Positions 26,873 to 34,174 of a stretch of DNA of 49,908 bases are shown piece after piece (position 1 is the first letter of the stretch; each line of letters starts with the position of its first letter). This DNA is from Alphaproteobacteria bacterium (GTDB lineage Bacteria > Pseudomonadota > Alphaproteobacteria > Rhodobacterales > Rhodobacteraceae): assembly GCA_030433335.1 (NCBI GenBank), contig JAUILL010000027.1, forward strand, positions 1-49,908. Reading direction: 5' to 3'. The position numbers were made by a program, and so were the translations under genes. Under the pieces are notes generated by a model that saw nothing but the letters and a program-made list of their open reading frames with translations, was not told the DNA's origin and did no database searches.

Positions 26873-26888
26873 TTGACGTTGACGTAAA
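26873..26888. promoter_or_regulatory. Palindromic MerR-type operator TTGACGT-TG-ACGTAAA
   Basis: The 16-base site has arms TTGACGT and ACGTAAA (near-perfect inverted repeat). CACGT/ACGTG arms follow at 26897-26913. On the minus strand a -35-like TTTACG inside the site is followed 16 bases later by TAGTAT, a plausible -10 for the merR-dehydrogenase operon. ACGT-cored palindromes are known targets of MerR regulators of branched-chain and fatty-acid breakdown (LiuR type). Either of the two MerR proteins could bind. Confidence 0.6.
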
Positions 26889-26943
26889 CGGTACGTCACG
26901 TCAACTTTACGTGTGACGGAGGGTCACTTTTGAACTGAACGGT

Positions 26944-27321
26944 TCATTTTTCTTTCAGAAGGCTTTCCTGCACTTCATCCCGCAGTTGGCGCAGCTCTGT
27001 CATGGCGGTCTCGATCTGAGTTTGCTGTTCATGCAGCTCGCCAAGCTGGCGGTTTGCCATCTCGACCCACGCTTCCATCTGGGCGGTGGTGCCCTCTTTT
27101 TCGTAGATCAGCAGCCATTGGCGAATCTCTTCGAGTTGGAAGCCAAACCGGCGTCCGCGAAGAATCAGCGTCATGCGCGCCACATCGCGGGGCGAGTAGA
27201 ACCGCGAGCGGCCTTCGCGCTCGGGGGCGAGCAGTTCGATATACTCGTAGTAGCGCAGGGTTCGCGGGGTCACCTCGAACTTGGCACACATTTCTTTGAA
27301 GCTGAGACGAGTCTCGGACAT
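26944..27321 (-). CDS. Second MerR-family regulator, paralogue of the first
   Basis: The 125-residue protein begins MSETRLSFKEMCAKFEVTPRTLRYYE, very like its neighbour in the helix-turn-helix (ILRGRRFGFQLEEIRQWL versus ILRGKRFGFSLEEIRQLL). A coiled coil follows and no metal-binding Cys are present. The start at 27321 has AAGGAGGAG; an upstream extension is unsupported. It is divergent from the thioesterase gene pair (117-base gap) and upstream of the other merR in the same direction. A local duplication is likely. Confidence 0.87.
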   Translation of the reverse strand: MSETRLSFKEMCAKFEVTPRTLRYYEYIELLAPEREGRSRFYSPRDVARMTLILRGRRFGFQLEEIRQWLLIYEKEGTTAQMEAWVEMANRQLGELHEQQTQIETAMTELRQLRDEVQESLLKEK

Positions 27322-27438
27322 CTGGCTCCTCCTTGGTTCGCGCGGAGCGTAGGGCGAACGCCAAGTCAGGGCAACTGTCACCCTTTACGGACGCGGCGTG
27401 AATGCTTCATACCAAGGGCAATCAAGGAGTTTACCAAT

Positions 27439-27864
27439 ATGAGCGCGGACAAGGCGAAAATCGCAGCGCAGTTTATTCAGGCGATCCCCCATTCGCGGGC
27501 TCTGGGCATGAACCTGGTCGAGATCGGCGATGGCGAGGCCGTGATCGAGATGCCCTATGACACCAAGCTGATTGGCGACCCCGACACCGGCGTGATTCAC
27601 GGCGGGGCAGTCAGCGCGCTGATGGACACCTGCAGCGGGGCAGCTGTCATGAGCCACCCAGACGCGCCGACCTCGACCGCGACCATCGACCTGCGAATCG
27701 ACTACATGCGTGCTGCGACACCCGACCAGACCATCCGCACCCGCGCCTATTGCTACCAAGTGACCCGTAGCGTCGCCTTTGTCCGTGCCGAAGCCGTGGA
27801 CGAAGACACCAGCCGCCCCGTCGCCACGGCCACCGGTGCCTTTACTTTCGAGAGGTCGAAATGA
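27439..27864 (+). CDS. PaaI-family hotdog thioesterase
   Basis: This 141-residue single hotdog-fold protein has the motif GVIHGGAVSALMD, with the Asp of the active helix, and a central strand STATIDLRIDYMR. The family hydrolyses acyl-CoA or aryl-CoA esters. The start at 27439 has AAGGAG; the frame is open much further upstream, but that part is antisense to merR. Its stop overlaps the next hotdog gene by four bases (ATGA). Confidence 0.88.
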   Translation: MSADKAKIAAQFIQAIPHSRALGMNLVEIGDGEAVIEMPYDTKLIGDPDTGVIHGGAVSALMDTCSGAAVMSHPDAPTSTATIDLRIDYMRAATPDQTIRTRAYCYQVTRSVAFVRAEAVDEDTSRPVATATGAFTFERSK

Positions 27865-28349
27865 GCCGTCCCCGTCCCGAACCCGTACAGGTGGTGAAAC
27901 AACGTCGCGATGCTGCGCTGGCCGCTTTGGTCGAGCGTGTGCCGTACATCCAGTTTCTCGGGATCAGCTTTGATCGTCGTGGCGACGAGCTGACGGCGAC
28001 CTTGAACTACGACGAAAAACTAATCGGCAACCCGATGCTGCCCGCACTCCATGGGGGCGCGACTGCGGCGTTTCTGGAAACCGCTGCGATCATCGAACTC
28101 AGCTGGCAGATGATCTGGCCAAGCATAGAGAGTGACAGCCACGAACTACCACAGCTGCGGATGCCCAAGACGATCGATTTCACGGTCGACTATTTGCGCT
28201 CCGGGCTGCCGCGCGACGCCTACGCCCGCGCACGGGTAAACCGGTCGGGCCGCCGCTACGCGAGCGTCCACGTCGAGGCGTGGCAAGACAATCGCGAGAA
28301 GCTGTTCGCGCAGGCGACGGGGCATTTCATGATGCCGCAGAATGACTGA
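27861..28349 (+). CDS. Second hotdog-fold thioesterase-like protein
   Basis: The 162-residue protein has the hotdog motif PALHGGATAAFLE, where Glu replaces the Asp of its neighbour. A strand-rich core IDFTVDYLRSG follows. It is coupled to the first thioesterase by ATGA and overlaps the MATE gene by eight bases. Tandem different hotdogs may form a heteromer; this is inference. The acyl substrate is unknown. Confidence 0.82.
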   Translation: MSRPRPEPVQVVKQRRDAALAALVERVPYIQFLGISFDRRGDELTATLNYDEKLIGNPMLPALHGGATAAFLETAAIIELSWQMIWPSIESDSHELPQLRMPKTIDFTVDYLRSGLPRDAYARARVNRSGRRYASVHVEAWQDNREKLFAQATGHFMMPQND

Positions 28350-29664
28350 TACTCCGGCGCCGCGGACCGTCACCCATCGCAGAGTGCTGAAGATCGCTCT
28401 GCCCATCGTGCTGTCCAACGCCACGGTACCGATCCTTGGTGCGGTGGACACAGGCGTGGTGGGACAACTTGGAGAGGCCGCGCCCATCGGTGCCGTCGGC
28501 ATCGGCGCGGTGATCCTGACAGCGGTCTACTGGATCTTTGGCTTCTTGCGGATGGGGACGACAGGTTTCGTCAGCCAAGCCGAAGGGGCAGGGGACCGTG
28601 CCGAAATCGCCGCGCTCTTGACCCGCGTCCTGATCATCGGCGGGCTGGCCGGTGTCGCGCTGATTCTGCTTCAAAGGCCGATCTTTGCAGCGGGGTTCGC
28701 CCTGTCACCCGCTTCGGCCGAGGTCGAGGCGTTGGCCCGCGACTACATGTCGATCCGCATCTGGTCTGCGCCTGCACCTATTGCGCTCTATGGCATCACC
28801 GGCTGGCTCTTGGCCCAAGAGCGCACCCGCGGCGTGCTGGTCATCCAAGTTATTATGAACGGTACCAACATCCTACTGGACTTGTGGTTCGTGCTCGGGC
28901 TGGGCTGGGGCGTCCAAGGCGTGGCACTCGCGACGCTGATTTCCGAAATCTCGGGCCTGTGCGTTGGCCTCTGGCTCTGCCGCGCCGCCTTCCGCGTTCC
29001 GGAGTGGAGGGATTGGACCCGCGTTTTGGAGCGCGCAAGGCTGGTTCAAATGGCTCTGGTCAACTCGGACATTCTGATCCGCTCGCTTTTGCTGCAAGCG
29101 ATCTTCATGGGCTTCCTTTTCGTCAGCGCGCGCTTTGGGGATGTGGCGCTTGCCGCTAACCAAGTCCTGCTTCAATTCCTCAACATCACAGCCTATGCGC
29201 TAGACGGATTCGCCTTCACCGCCGAGACCATCGTGGGCCAAGCCCTAGGTGCTCGCAGCGCACTGATCCTCCGTCGCGGCGCAGTTTTGACGTCTATCTG
29301 GGCTGCAGGTGCATCGGTCTTGTTCTCCCTCGTGTTTGCGGTCGGAGGGGGCAATATTATCGACATCATGACCACAGCCCCCGAAGTGCGCACCGCTGCG
29401 CGTGAGTTCCTGCCGTGGATGGTCGCGGCGCCCATTCTTGGCGTGACGGCATGGATGTTGGACGGCATCTTTATCGGGGCGACCCGTTCGCAGGACATGC
29501 GCAACATGATGATCATCAGCTTTGCGATTTATGTGGTTTGCGTTGCGGCCTTGGTACCGCACTTCGAGAACCACGGGCTTTGGCTCGCCTTCAACATTGC
29601 CTTCGTCGCCAGAGGGATCACCCTCGGCCTCCGCTATCCTGCACTGGAACGCAGCGCGGTCTGA
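28342..29664 (+). CDS. MATE-family efflux transporter (DinF-like)
   Basis: The 440-residue, about 12-helix membrane protein begins with the MATE pattern LKIALPIVLSNATVPILGAVDTGVVG and has the repeat in the second half (VALAANQVLLQFLNITAYALDGFAF). DinF-type MATE proteins export organic compounds using H+ or Na+. The eight-base overlap with the thioesterase gene suggests one transcript, so export of an acid released by thioesterases is conceivable, but this is not shown. Confidence 0.9.
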   Translation: MTDTPAPRTVTHRRVLKIALPIVLSNATVPILGAVDTGVVGQLGEAAPIGAVGIGAVILTAVYWIFGFLRMGTTGFVSQAEGAGDRAEIAALLTRVLIIGGLAGVALILLQRPIFAAGFALSPASAEVEALARDYMSIRIWSAPAPIALYGITGWLLAQERTRGVLVIQVIMNGTNILLDLWFVLGLGWGVQGVALATLISEISGLCVGLWLCRAAFRVPEWRDWTRVLERARLVQMALVNSDILIRSLLLQAIFMGFLFVSARFGDVALAANQVLLQFLNITAYALDGFAFTAETIVGQALGARSALILRRGAVLTSIWAAGASVLFSLVFAVGGGNIIDIMTTAPEVRTAAREFLPWMVAAPILGVTAWMLDGIFIGATRSQDMRNMMIISFAIYVVCVAALVPHFENHGLWLAFNIAFVARGITLGLRYPALERSAV

Positions 29665-29690
29665 CTTCTTTTTGCACCAAATACTCAAAC
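29665..29690 (-). repeat. GAGTATTT...AAAAAGAAG intergenic element, copy 6
   Basis: On the minus strand it reads GTTTGAGTATTT, GGTGC, AAAAAGAAG. It lies between the nucleotidase terminator stem and the MATE stop codon, which it touches. Confidence 0.75.
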
Positions 29691-29696
29691 AGAAAA

Positions 29697-29719
29697 GCCA
29701 CTTCCGCACCGGAAGTGGC
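29697..29719 (-). terminator. Terminator of the 5'-nucleotidase gene
   Basis: Ten-base perfect arms GCCACTTCCG and CGGAAGTGGC enclose a three-base loop. TTTTCTGTTTGAG follows on the minus strand. Confidence 0.88.
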
Positions 29720-29762
29720 CTGACCAAAAATGAGTGCGGGGCGCGGCCCCGCACGCTTTATC

Positions 29763-31316
29763 TTATTTCGCGCTGATGCGGCCGTCGGTATAGGGCGTGT
29801 AGGGCGCATTGGCCGCGATGTATTCTGCAGTGACATCTGCCAGGTCGGGGCCGAAGTCGTAGGCATTCTCTGCATCACGGAACATCTTGTAGCCGTCACC
29901 GCCGTTGCGAACGTAGTTGTTGGACACAACGCCGTAGGTCGCGGCGGGATCAATCGGCTCACCGCCCACCATCACGTCGCTCACACGGCTACCCGGCTCT
30001 GCGCTTGCGTCAAAGACAAAGCTCATGCCCGCGATCTGTGGGAAGCGGCCGCCGCTCTCTTCGATCTCGCTCACGCCATTTTCCAGCGCATCGATCATGG
30101 TTTGACCGGTGACCTGGAAGGTCGACAAGGTGTTCTGGAAGGGCAGCACTGTCAGGACTTCACCCATGGTGACTTCACCTGCGTCGATGCTGGCACGGAC
30201 GCCCCCGCCGTTCTGAATGGCGATCTGGATGCCTTGATCCTTCACACGAGCGAGCATGGCGTCAGCTACGAGGTTGCCCATCTGGCATTCCATCGCGCGG
30301 CACGACCCACGGTCGCCGTCGATGGCTTCTGCGGTTTCCGCTACGACTTTGCTGCGGATCTCTTCCAGCGGTTTCGCGGCTTCGGCAATACGCTCCACGG
30401 TCGGGGCGTCTTCGGTCACAGCGGCATCCATGATGATCGGTGCGCCGGAGGCCGAGATGATGTTGCCTTCGTCGTCAAAGACAACGTTCAGCTCGCCGAG
30501 GAACTTGCCGTAGGCGTAGGCCGACAGGATTTGGGTGCCGTTGACCACGGTGGGATAGGGGCCTTCGGCGCCGTCCATGTCGCCCAGGAGGGTGTTGGTG
30601 TGGCCGCCAACGATCACGTCAACGCCGGTGGTTTCCGATGCAACGCGCTGGTCCACCGAGTAGCCCGAGTGGGACAGGACGATGATCTTGTTCACGCCCT
30701 CGGCGGTCAGCTTGTCGACTTCGCCCTGAACGGCATCCACCGGATCGGTAAAGATCACCTTGTCACCGGGCGAGGCCAATTCATCGGTGTTCTGGGGTGT
30801 CAGGCCGATCAGGCCCAGCTTCTCGCCATTGCGCTCGATCACGGTGGACTTCATTAGCTTGTCCGCCAGCGCAGGCTCCATCGACACATCGGCGTTCGAC
30901 ATCAGCACGGGGAACTCGACCGCATCCATGAAGCCCGCAAGTACTTCGGGGCCGTCATCGAATTCGTGGTTGCCGACGGTCATGCCGTCATAGCCGAGCT
31001 TGTTCATCATCTCGGCGGCAAGTTTGCCTTTGTAATAGGTGTAAAAGAGCGTGCCTTGAAACTGGTCGCCGCCATCAAAGAGGACGGTGTTTTCGTTGCG
31101 AGCGCGGGCGTGTTCGACCGCGGTTACCAGACGGGCGCTGCCGCCAAAGCAGTCGCCGGCTGCGTTGTCTTCAGCAGAACAGCCGCTGTCATACTTGCTA
31201 ATGGGTTCGAAACGAGCATGAAAGTCGTTGGTGTGAAGGATGGTCAGCGCATAATCGGCCGAGGCCGCAGAGGCGGTAATGGCCAGAGCGGCACAGGTGC
31301 TGAACAGACGGATCAT
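29763..31316 (-). CDS. Periplasmic 5'-nucleotidase/metallophosphatase (UshA-like)
   Basis: The 517-residue protein has a signal peptide (about 1-20, ASAASA). The N-terminal calcineurin-like domain contains LHTNDFHARFEP, FDGGDQFQG, VGNHEFDDGP, LSHSGY and VGGHTNT, the two-metal site ligands. The C-terminal 5'-nucleotidase domain contains QNGGGVRASI and NNYVRNGGDGY. It would dephosphorylate nucleotides, or related compounds such as UDP-sugars, outside the cell membrane. This could feed nucleosides to the salvage enzymes. The gene is monocistronic with its own terminator. Confidence 0.92.
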   Translation of the reverse strand: MIRLFSTCAALAITASAASADYALTILHTNDFHARFEPISKYDSGCSAEDNAAGDCFGGSARLVTAVEHARARNENTVLFDGGDQFQGTLFYTYYKGKLAAEMMNKLGYDGMTVGNHEFDDGPEVLAGFMDAVEFPVLMSNADVSMEPALADKLMKSTVIERNGEKLGLIGLTPQNTDELASPGDKVIFTDPVDAVQGEVDKLTAEGVNKIIVLSHSGYSVDQRVASETTGVDVIVGGHTNTLLGDMDGAEGPYPTVVNGTQILSAYAYGKFLGELNVVFDDEGNIISASGAPIIMDAAVTEDAPTVERIAEAAKPLEEIRSKVVAETAEAIDGDRGSCRAMECQMGNLVADAMLARVKDQGIQIAIQNGGGVRASIDAGEVTMGEVLTVLPFQNTLSTFQVTGQTMIDALENGVSEIEESGGRFPQIAGMSFVFDASAEPGSRVSDVMVGGEPIDPAATYGVVSNNYVRNGGDGYKMFRDAENAYDFGPDLADVTAEYIAANAPYTPYTDGRISAK

Positions 31317-31430
31317 CGGGAAACCTTTCTTTCGACTCAGTCTAATGGGACGATGCTAAGGGCAATACATCTGAACTGGCGACATCTTTGTGAACTTGAC
31401 GTGGGGGCGTGCAGGGGCCATCACCGCATT

Positions 31431-31769
31431 ATGCTCATTTACAAGATCTTTCGGGCCCACGAGTGGGCGATTCTGGAAACGCAAGGCAGCACAACCGGGG
31501 CTCCGGTTGATGTGACTGACGGATATATCCACTTCTCGACCGCGGCGCAGGCAGCCGAAACGGCGGCAAAACACTTTGCCGGAGAAGAGGGGTTGGTCCT
31601 GCTTGGGGTGACAACCAGCACCATGGACGGCGACCTCCGTTGGGAGAAATCACGGGGCGGCGCGCTGTTCCCGCATCTCTACCGGGACCTGCGCATGACC
31701 GATGTGGCGTGGCACAAGCCGCTGCCGCTGGGGCCGGACGGGCACTGCTTTCCCGAGGAAATGGTATGA
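31431..31769 (+). CDS. DUF952 family protein
   Basis: The 112-residue protein has the DUF952 pattern: [10 protein letters not shown] near the start, [11 protein letters not shown] in the middle, and FPHLYRDL towards the C-terminus. The fold is a small alpha/beta domain of unknown function. The frame is open far upstream, but that part is antisense to the nucleotidase gene. It overlaps the pyrD start by four bases (ATGA), an arrangement seen in related genomes to my knowledge, hinting at a shared transcript rather than shared function. Confidence 0.85.
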   Translation: MLIYKIFRAHEWAILETQGSTTGAPVDVTDGYIHFSTAAQAAETAAKHFAGEEGLVLLGVTTSTMDGDLRWEKSRGGALFPHLYRDLRMTDVAWHKPLPLGPDGHCFPEEMV

Positions 31770-32824
31770 AGATTCTCGAACAGATTGGGATGCGGGCGAT
31801 CCGGTCCTTTGATCCTGAAACGGCGCATGGACTGGCGCTCAAGGCGCTGACCTCGGGTCTGGCACCGCGCCCGAAAACCGTGACATCGCCGCGTCTGGCG
31901 ACTGAATTGGCGGGCTTGTCGTTGCCCAACCCGCTGGGCTTGGCTGCAGGTTTTGATAAGAACGCGGTTGCCCTGCACCCGCTGTCCAAGGTCGGCTTCG
32001 GCTTTGTCGAGGTCGGGGCGATCACTCCCCGCGCGCAACCCGGCAATGCCCGTCCACGATTGTTCCGGCTGGAAGAGGACAGGGGCGTCATCAACCGTTT
32101 TGGCTTCAACAACGAAGGCATGGTTGTCGCGGCAGAGCGTCTGGCGCAACGTCCGCGCGATGCGGTGATCGGCCTGAACCTTGGCGCGAACAAAGACAGT
32201 GACGACCGCGCCAGCGATTACGCCAAGGTGCTGACCAAATGCGGCGACTATCTGGATTTCGCGACGGTCAATGTTAGCTCGCCCAACACCGAAAAGCTGC
32301 GGGACCTTCAGGGGCGCGAGGCGCTGACCGCGCTGCTCGACGGTGTGACCGAGGCGAACAGCAAGCTGGACCGTCCGATCCCGATCTTTCTGAAGATCGC
32401 GCCGGATCTAGACCACGACGGTTTGGCAGAGATCGCAGATGTTGCGATCCAAACCGGCCTGTCCGCGATTATCGCCACCAACACGACCCTGTCGCGCGAT
32501 GGACTGAGCAGCAAACACAAGGGCGAGATGGGCGGTCTGTCCGGACAACCCTTGTTCGAAAAATCGACCCGTGTACTGGCGCAACTGTCGAAACTGACCG
32601 AAGGGCGCATCCCCTTGGTTGGGGTCGGCGGGATCAGCAACGCAGAGCAAGCCTATGCCAAGATCCGCGCTGGCGCTTCGGCGCTGCAGATTTATTCGGC
32701 TCTGGTTTATGGCGGGCTGTCGCTGGTCGAGGACATCCTCAAGGGGCTGGACGAATGCCTGCTGCGCGACGGGTTCGCAAATGTGGATCAGGCGATTGGT
32801 TCCGGCCGCGGGGATTGGCTCTGA
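31766..32824 (+). CDS. pyrD: Dihydroorotate dehydrogenase (quinone), class 2
   Basis: The 352-residue FMN enzyme of pyrimidine synthesis is membrane-associated through the N-terminal helix ([18 protein letters not shown]). Core motifs are [21 protein letters not shown], the catalytic Ser in [11 protein letters not shown] (Ser marks class 2), and GVGGIS with IYSALVYGG for phosphate binding. The start is coupled to DUF952 by ATGA. A good terminator follows. Confidence 0.96.
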   Translation: MKILEQIGMRAIRSFDPETAHGLALKALTSGLAPRPKTVTSPRLATELAGLSLPNPLGLAAGFDKNAVALHPLSKVGFGFVEVGAITPRAQPGNARPRLFRLEEDRGVINRFGFNNEGMVVAAERLAQRPRDAVIGLNLGANKDSDDRASDYAKVLTKCGDYLDFATVNVSSPNTEKLRDLQGREALTALLDGVTEANSKLDRPIPIFLKIAPDLDHDGLAEIADVAIQTGLSAIIATNTTLSRDGLSSKHKGEMGGLSGQPLFEKSTRVLAQLSKLTEGRIPLVGVGGISNAEQAYAKIRAGASALQIYSALVYGGLSLVEDILKGLDECLLRDGFANVDQAIGSGRGDWL

Positions 32825-32864
32825 CCTGTTGATCTGCTGCACAACCTGCACCACTTTCCAAAGG

Positions 32865-32883
32865 GCGAGGCACTGAGCCTCGC
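32865..32883 (+). terminator. Terminator of pyrD
   Basis: Seven-base arms GCGAGGC and GCCTCGC over a five-base loop are followed by seven T (32884-32890). Confidence 0.92.
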
Positions 32884-32907
32884 TTTTTTTCATGCGGGGG
32901 CTCGGGG

Positions 32908-33567
32908 ATGTGTGGACGCTTTGCGATAACGCTGCCGGATCAGGCGATGGCGGATGTGTTCGACGCGGCGCCCTCGAACGATCTGCCCGATGCGCCCAAT
33001 TATAATGTCTGCCCGACGAACATGGTGCATACGGTTGTCTCGGCCGAGGCACGGCGAATTGTGCCCATGCGGTGGGGGTTTATCCCCCACTGGTACAAAG
33101 CGCCCAACGACGGCCCGCTGCTGATCAACGCCCGATCCGAAACCATCGCCGAAAAGCCGGCGTTTCGCGAGGCCTGCCGCCAGAGGCGCTGCATCCTGCC
33201 CGTAACAGGCTTTTACGAATGGACCAAAACGCCCGAGGGTGCGCGCCTGCCGTGGTACATCTCTCGCGGCGATGAGGAGCCGATTGCCTTTGCCGGGGTC
33301 TGGCAGGAATGGGGCACTGGCGACGATCGGATGCGCACCTGCGCCATAGTCACCTGCGCTGCGAATGACTCGATGAAAGCGATTCACCACCGGATGCCTG
33401 TGATCCTGACGCCGGACAGCTTTGGCCTCTGGCTTGGCGAAGAGGGCAAGGGTGCGGCAACGCTGATGCAGCCTGCGCCGGATGACGCGCTGGTCTGGCA
33501 TCGCGTTGATCCCAAAGTGAATTCCAATCGTGCAGAAGGTGAGGATTTGATCGAGCCGATCGCTTGA
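32908..33567 (+). CDS. SRAP/HMCES-type abasic-site protein (YedK family)
   Basis: The 219-residue protein begins MCGRF, where Cys2 becomes the catalytic N-terminal residue after Met removal. The conserved INARSE, TGFYEW (Glu) and HHRMP (His) blocks complete the SRAP active site. The family forms a covalent link with abasic sites in single-stranded DNA and protects them at replication forks. No LexA-like box was recognised upstream. It appears to be a single-gene unit ahead of tRNA-Gly. Confidence 0.93.
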   Translation: MCGRFAITLPDQAMADVFDAAPSNDLPDAPNYNVCPTNMVHTVVSAEARRIVPMRWGFIPHWYKAPNDGPLLINARSETIAEKPAFREACRQRRCILPVTGFYEWTKTPEGARLPWYISRGDEEPIAFAGVWQEWGTGDDRMRTCAIVTCAANDSMKAIHHRMPVILTPDSFGLWLGEEGKGAATLMQPAPDDALVWHRVDPKVNSNRAEGEDLIEPIA

Positions 33568-33604
33568 CCTTCCTGCAGAGTTGCAATATTCCTCTGCCCA
33601 CTGC

Positions 33605-33678
33605 GCGGGTGTTGTGTAGTGGTAAGACCTTAGCCTTCCAAGCTAATGACGCGGGTTCGATTCCCGCCACCCGCTCCA
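33605..33678 (+). tRNA. tRNA-Gly (anticodon TCC)
   Basis: Acceptor arms GCGGGTG (33605-33611) and CACCCGC (33668-33674) pair, followed by T and an encoded CCA. The anticodon loop is CTTCCAA giving TCC. GGTTCGATTCC is the T-loop. The length is 74 bases. Confidence 0.95.
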
Positions 33679-33790
33679 GAAATCTCCTCACAATTTCGAA
33701 TTTATGCACAGAGGCTTCTGTATTCGGGACGGTTGTGCGCGTTTAGCACGTATCTTATTTCTGACTAAATTGCTTTGGAAAGGATTTAAG

Positions 33791-34075
33791 ATGCAAAGCC
33801 ATACTCTTATCGCGACGGAACAAGCTTCGAAATATTTGCAGCAACTGTGCAAACATTTCGCCCACAAGACCGAGGTCACTTTTACCGAGACCGAGGGGCG
33901 CTGTGTGTTCGACGTGGCCACTGCCGATATGGCGGCCAAAGAGCAGGGGCTTGAAGTCACCATCACTGCCGACGATGCCGCCGGGATTGACCGCGGCCAG
34001 ATGGTGATCTGGAAGCACCTCGAACGGTTTGCCTTCCGCGAAGAACTGCCCGAACCCGTTTGGCAGGCTGCCTAA
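33791..34075 (+). CDS. DUF2218 family protein
   Basis: The 94-residue protein fits DUF2218: an N-terminal helix ATEQASKYLQQLCKHFAHK, a two-strand middle, and the C-terminal block HLERFAFREELPEPVW. Function is unknown; members sometimes lie near iron-uptake genes, but none are adjacent here. GGAAAGGA precedes the ATG. It is a stand-alone gene between tRNA-Gly and the ABC exporter. Confidence 0.85.
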   Translation: MQSHTLIATEQASKYLQQLCKHFAHKTEVTFTETEGRCVFDVATADMAAKEQGLEVTITADDAAGIDRGQMVIWKHLERFAFREELPEPVWQAA

Positions 34076-34174
34076 AGGCGCACCATCCCATGCCATCGGG
34101 CCAAGCGAGGGGAAACCTTTGCTTGACCACATAGCGCGGCGCGGCCATGTATCCCCCGTTATTGCGGAGGACCC

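Noticed and set aside
26941..26960. TGAAC/GTTCA palindrome at the end of the second merR gene
   Set aside because: Short arms overlapping the stop codon; too weak to call as operator or terminator.
29730..30857. 375-codon plus-strand frame opposite the 5'-nucleotidase
   Set aside because: Antisense to a well-supported nucleotidase; Gly/Val/Asp/His-rich composition typical of shadow frames.
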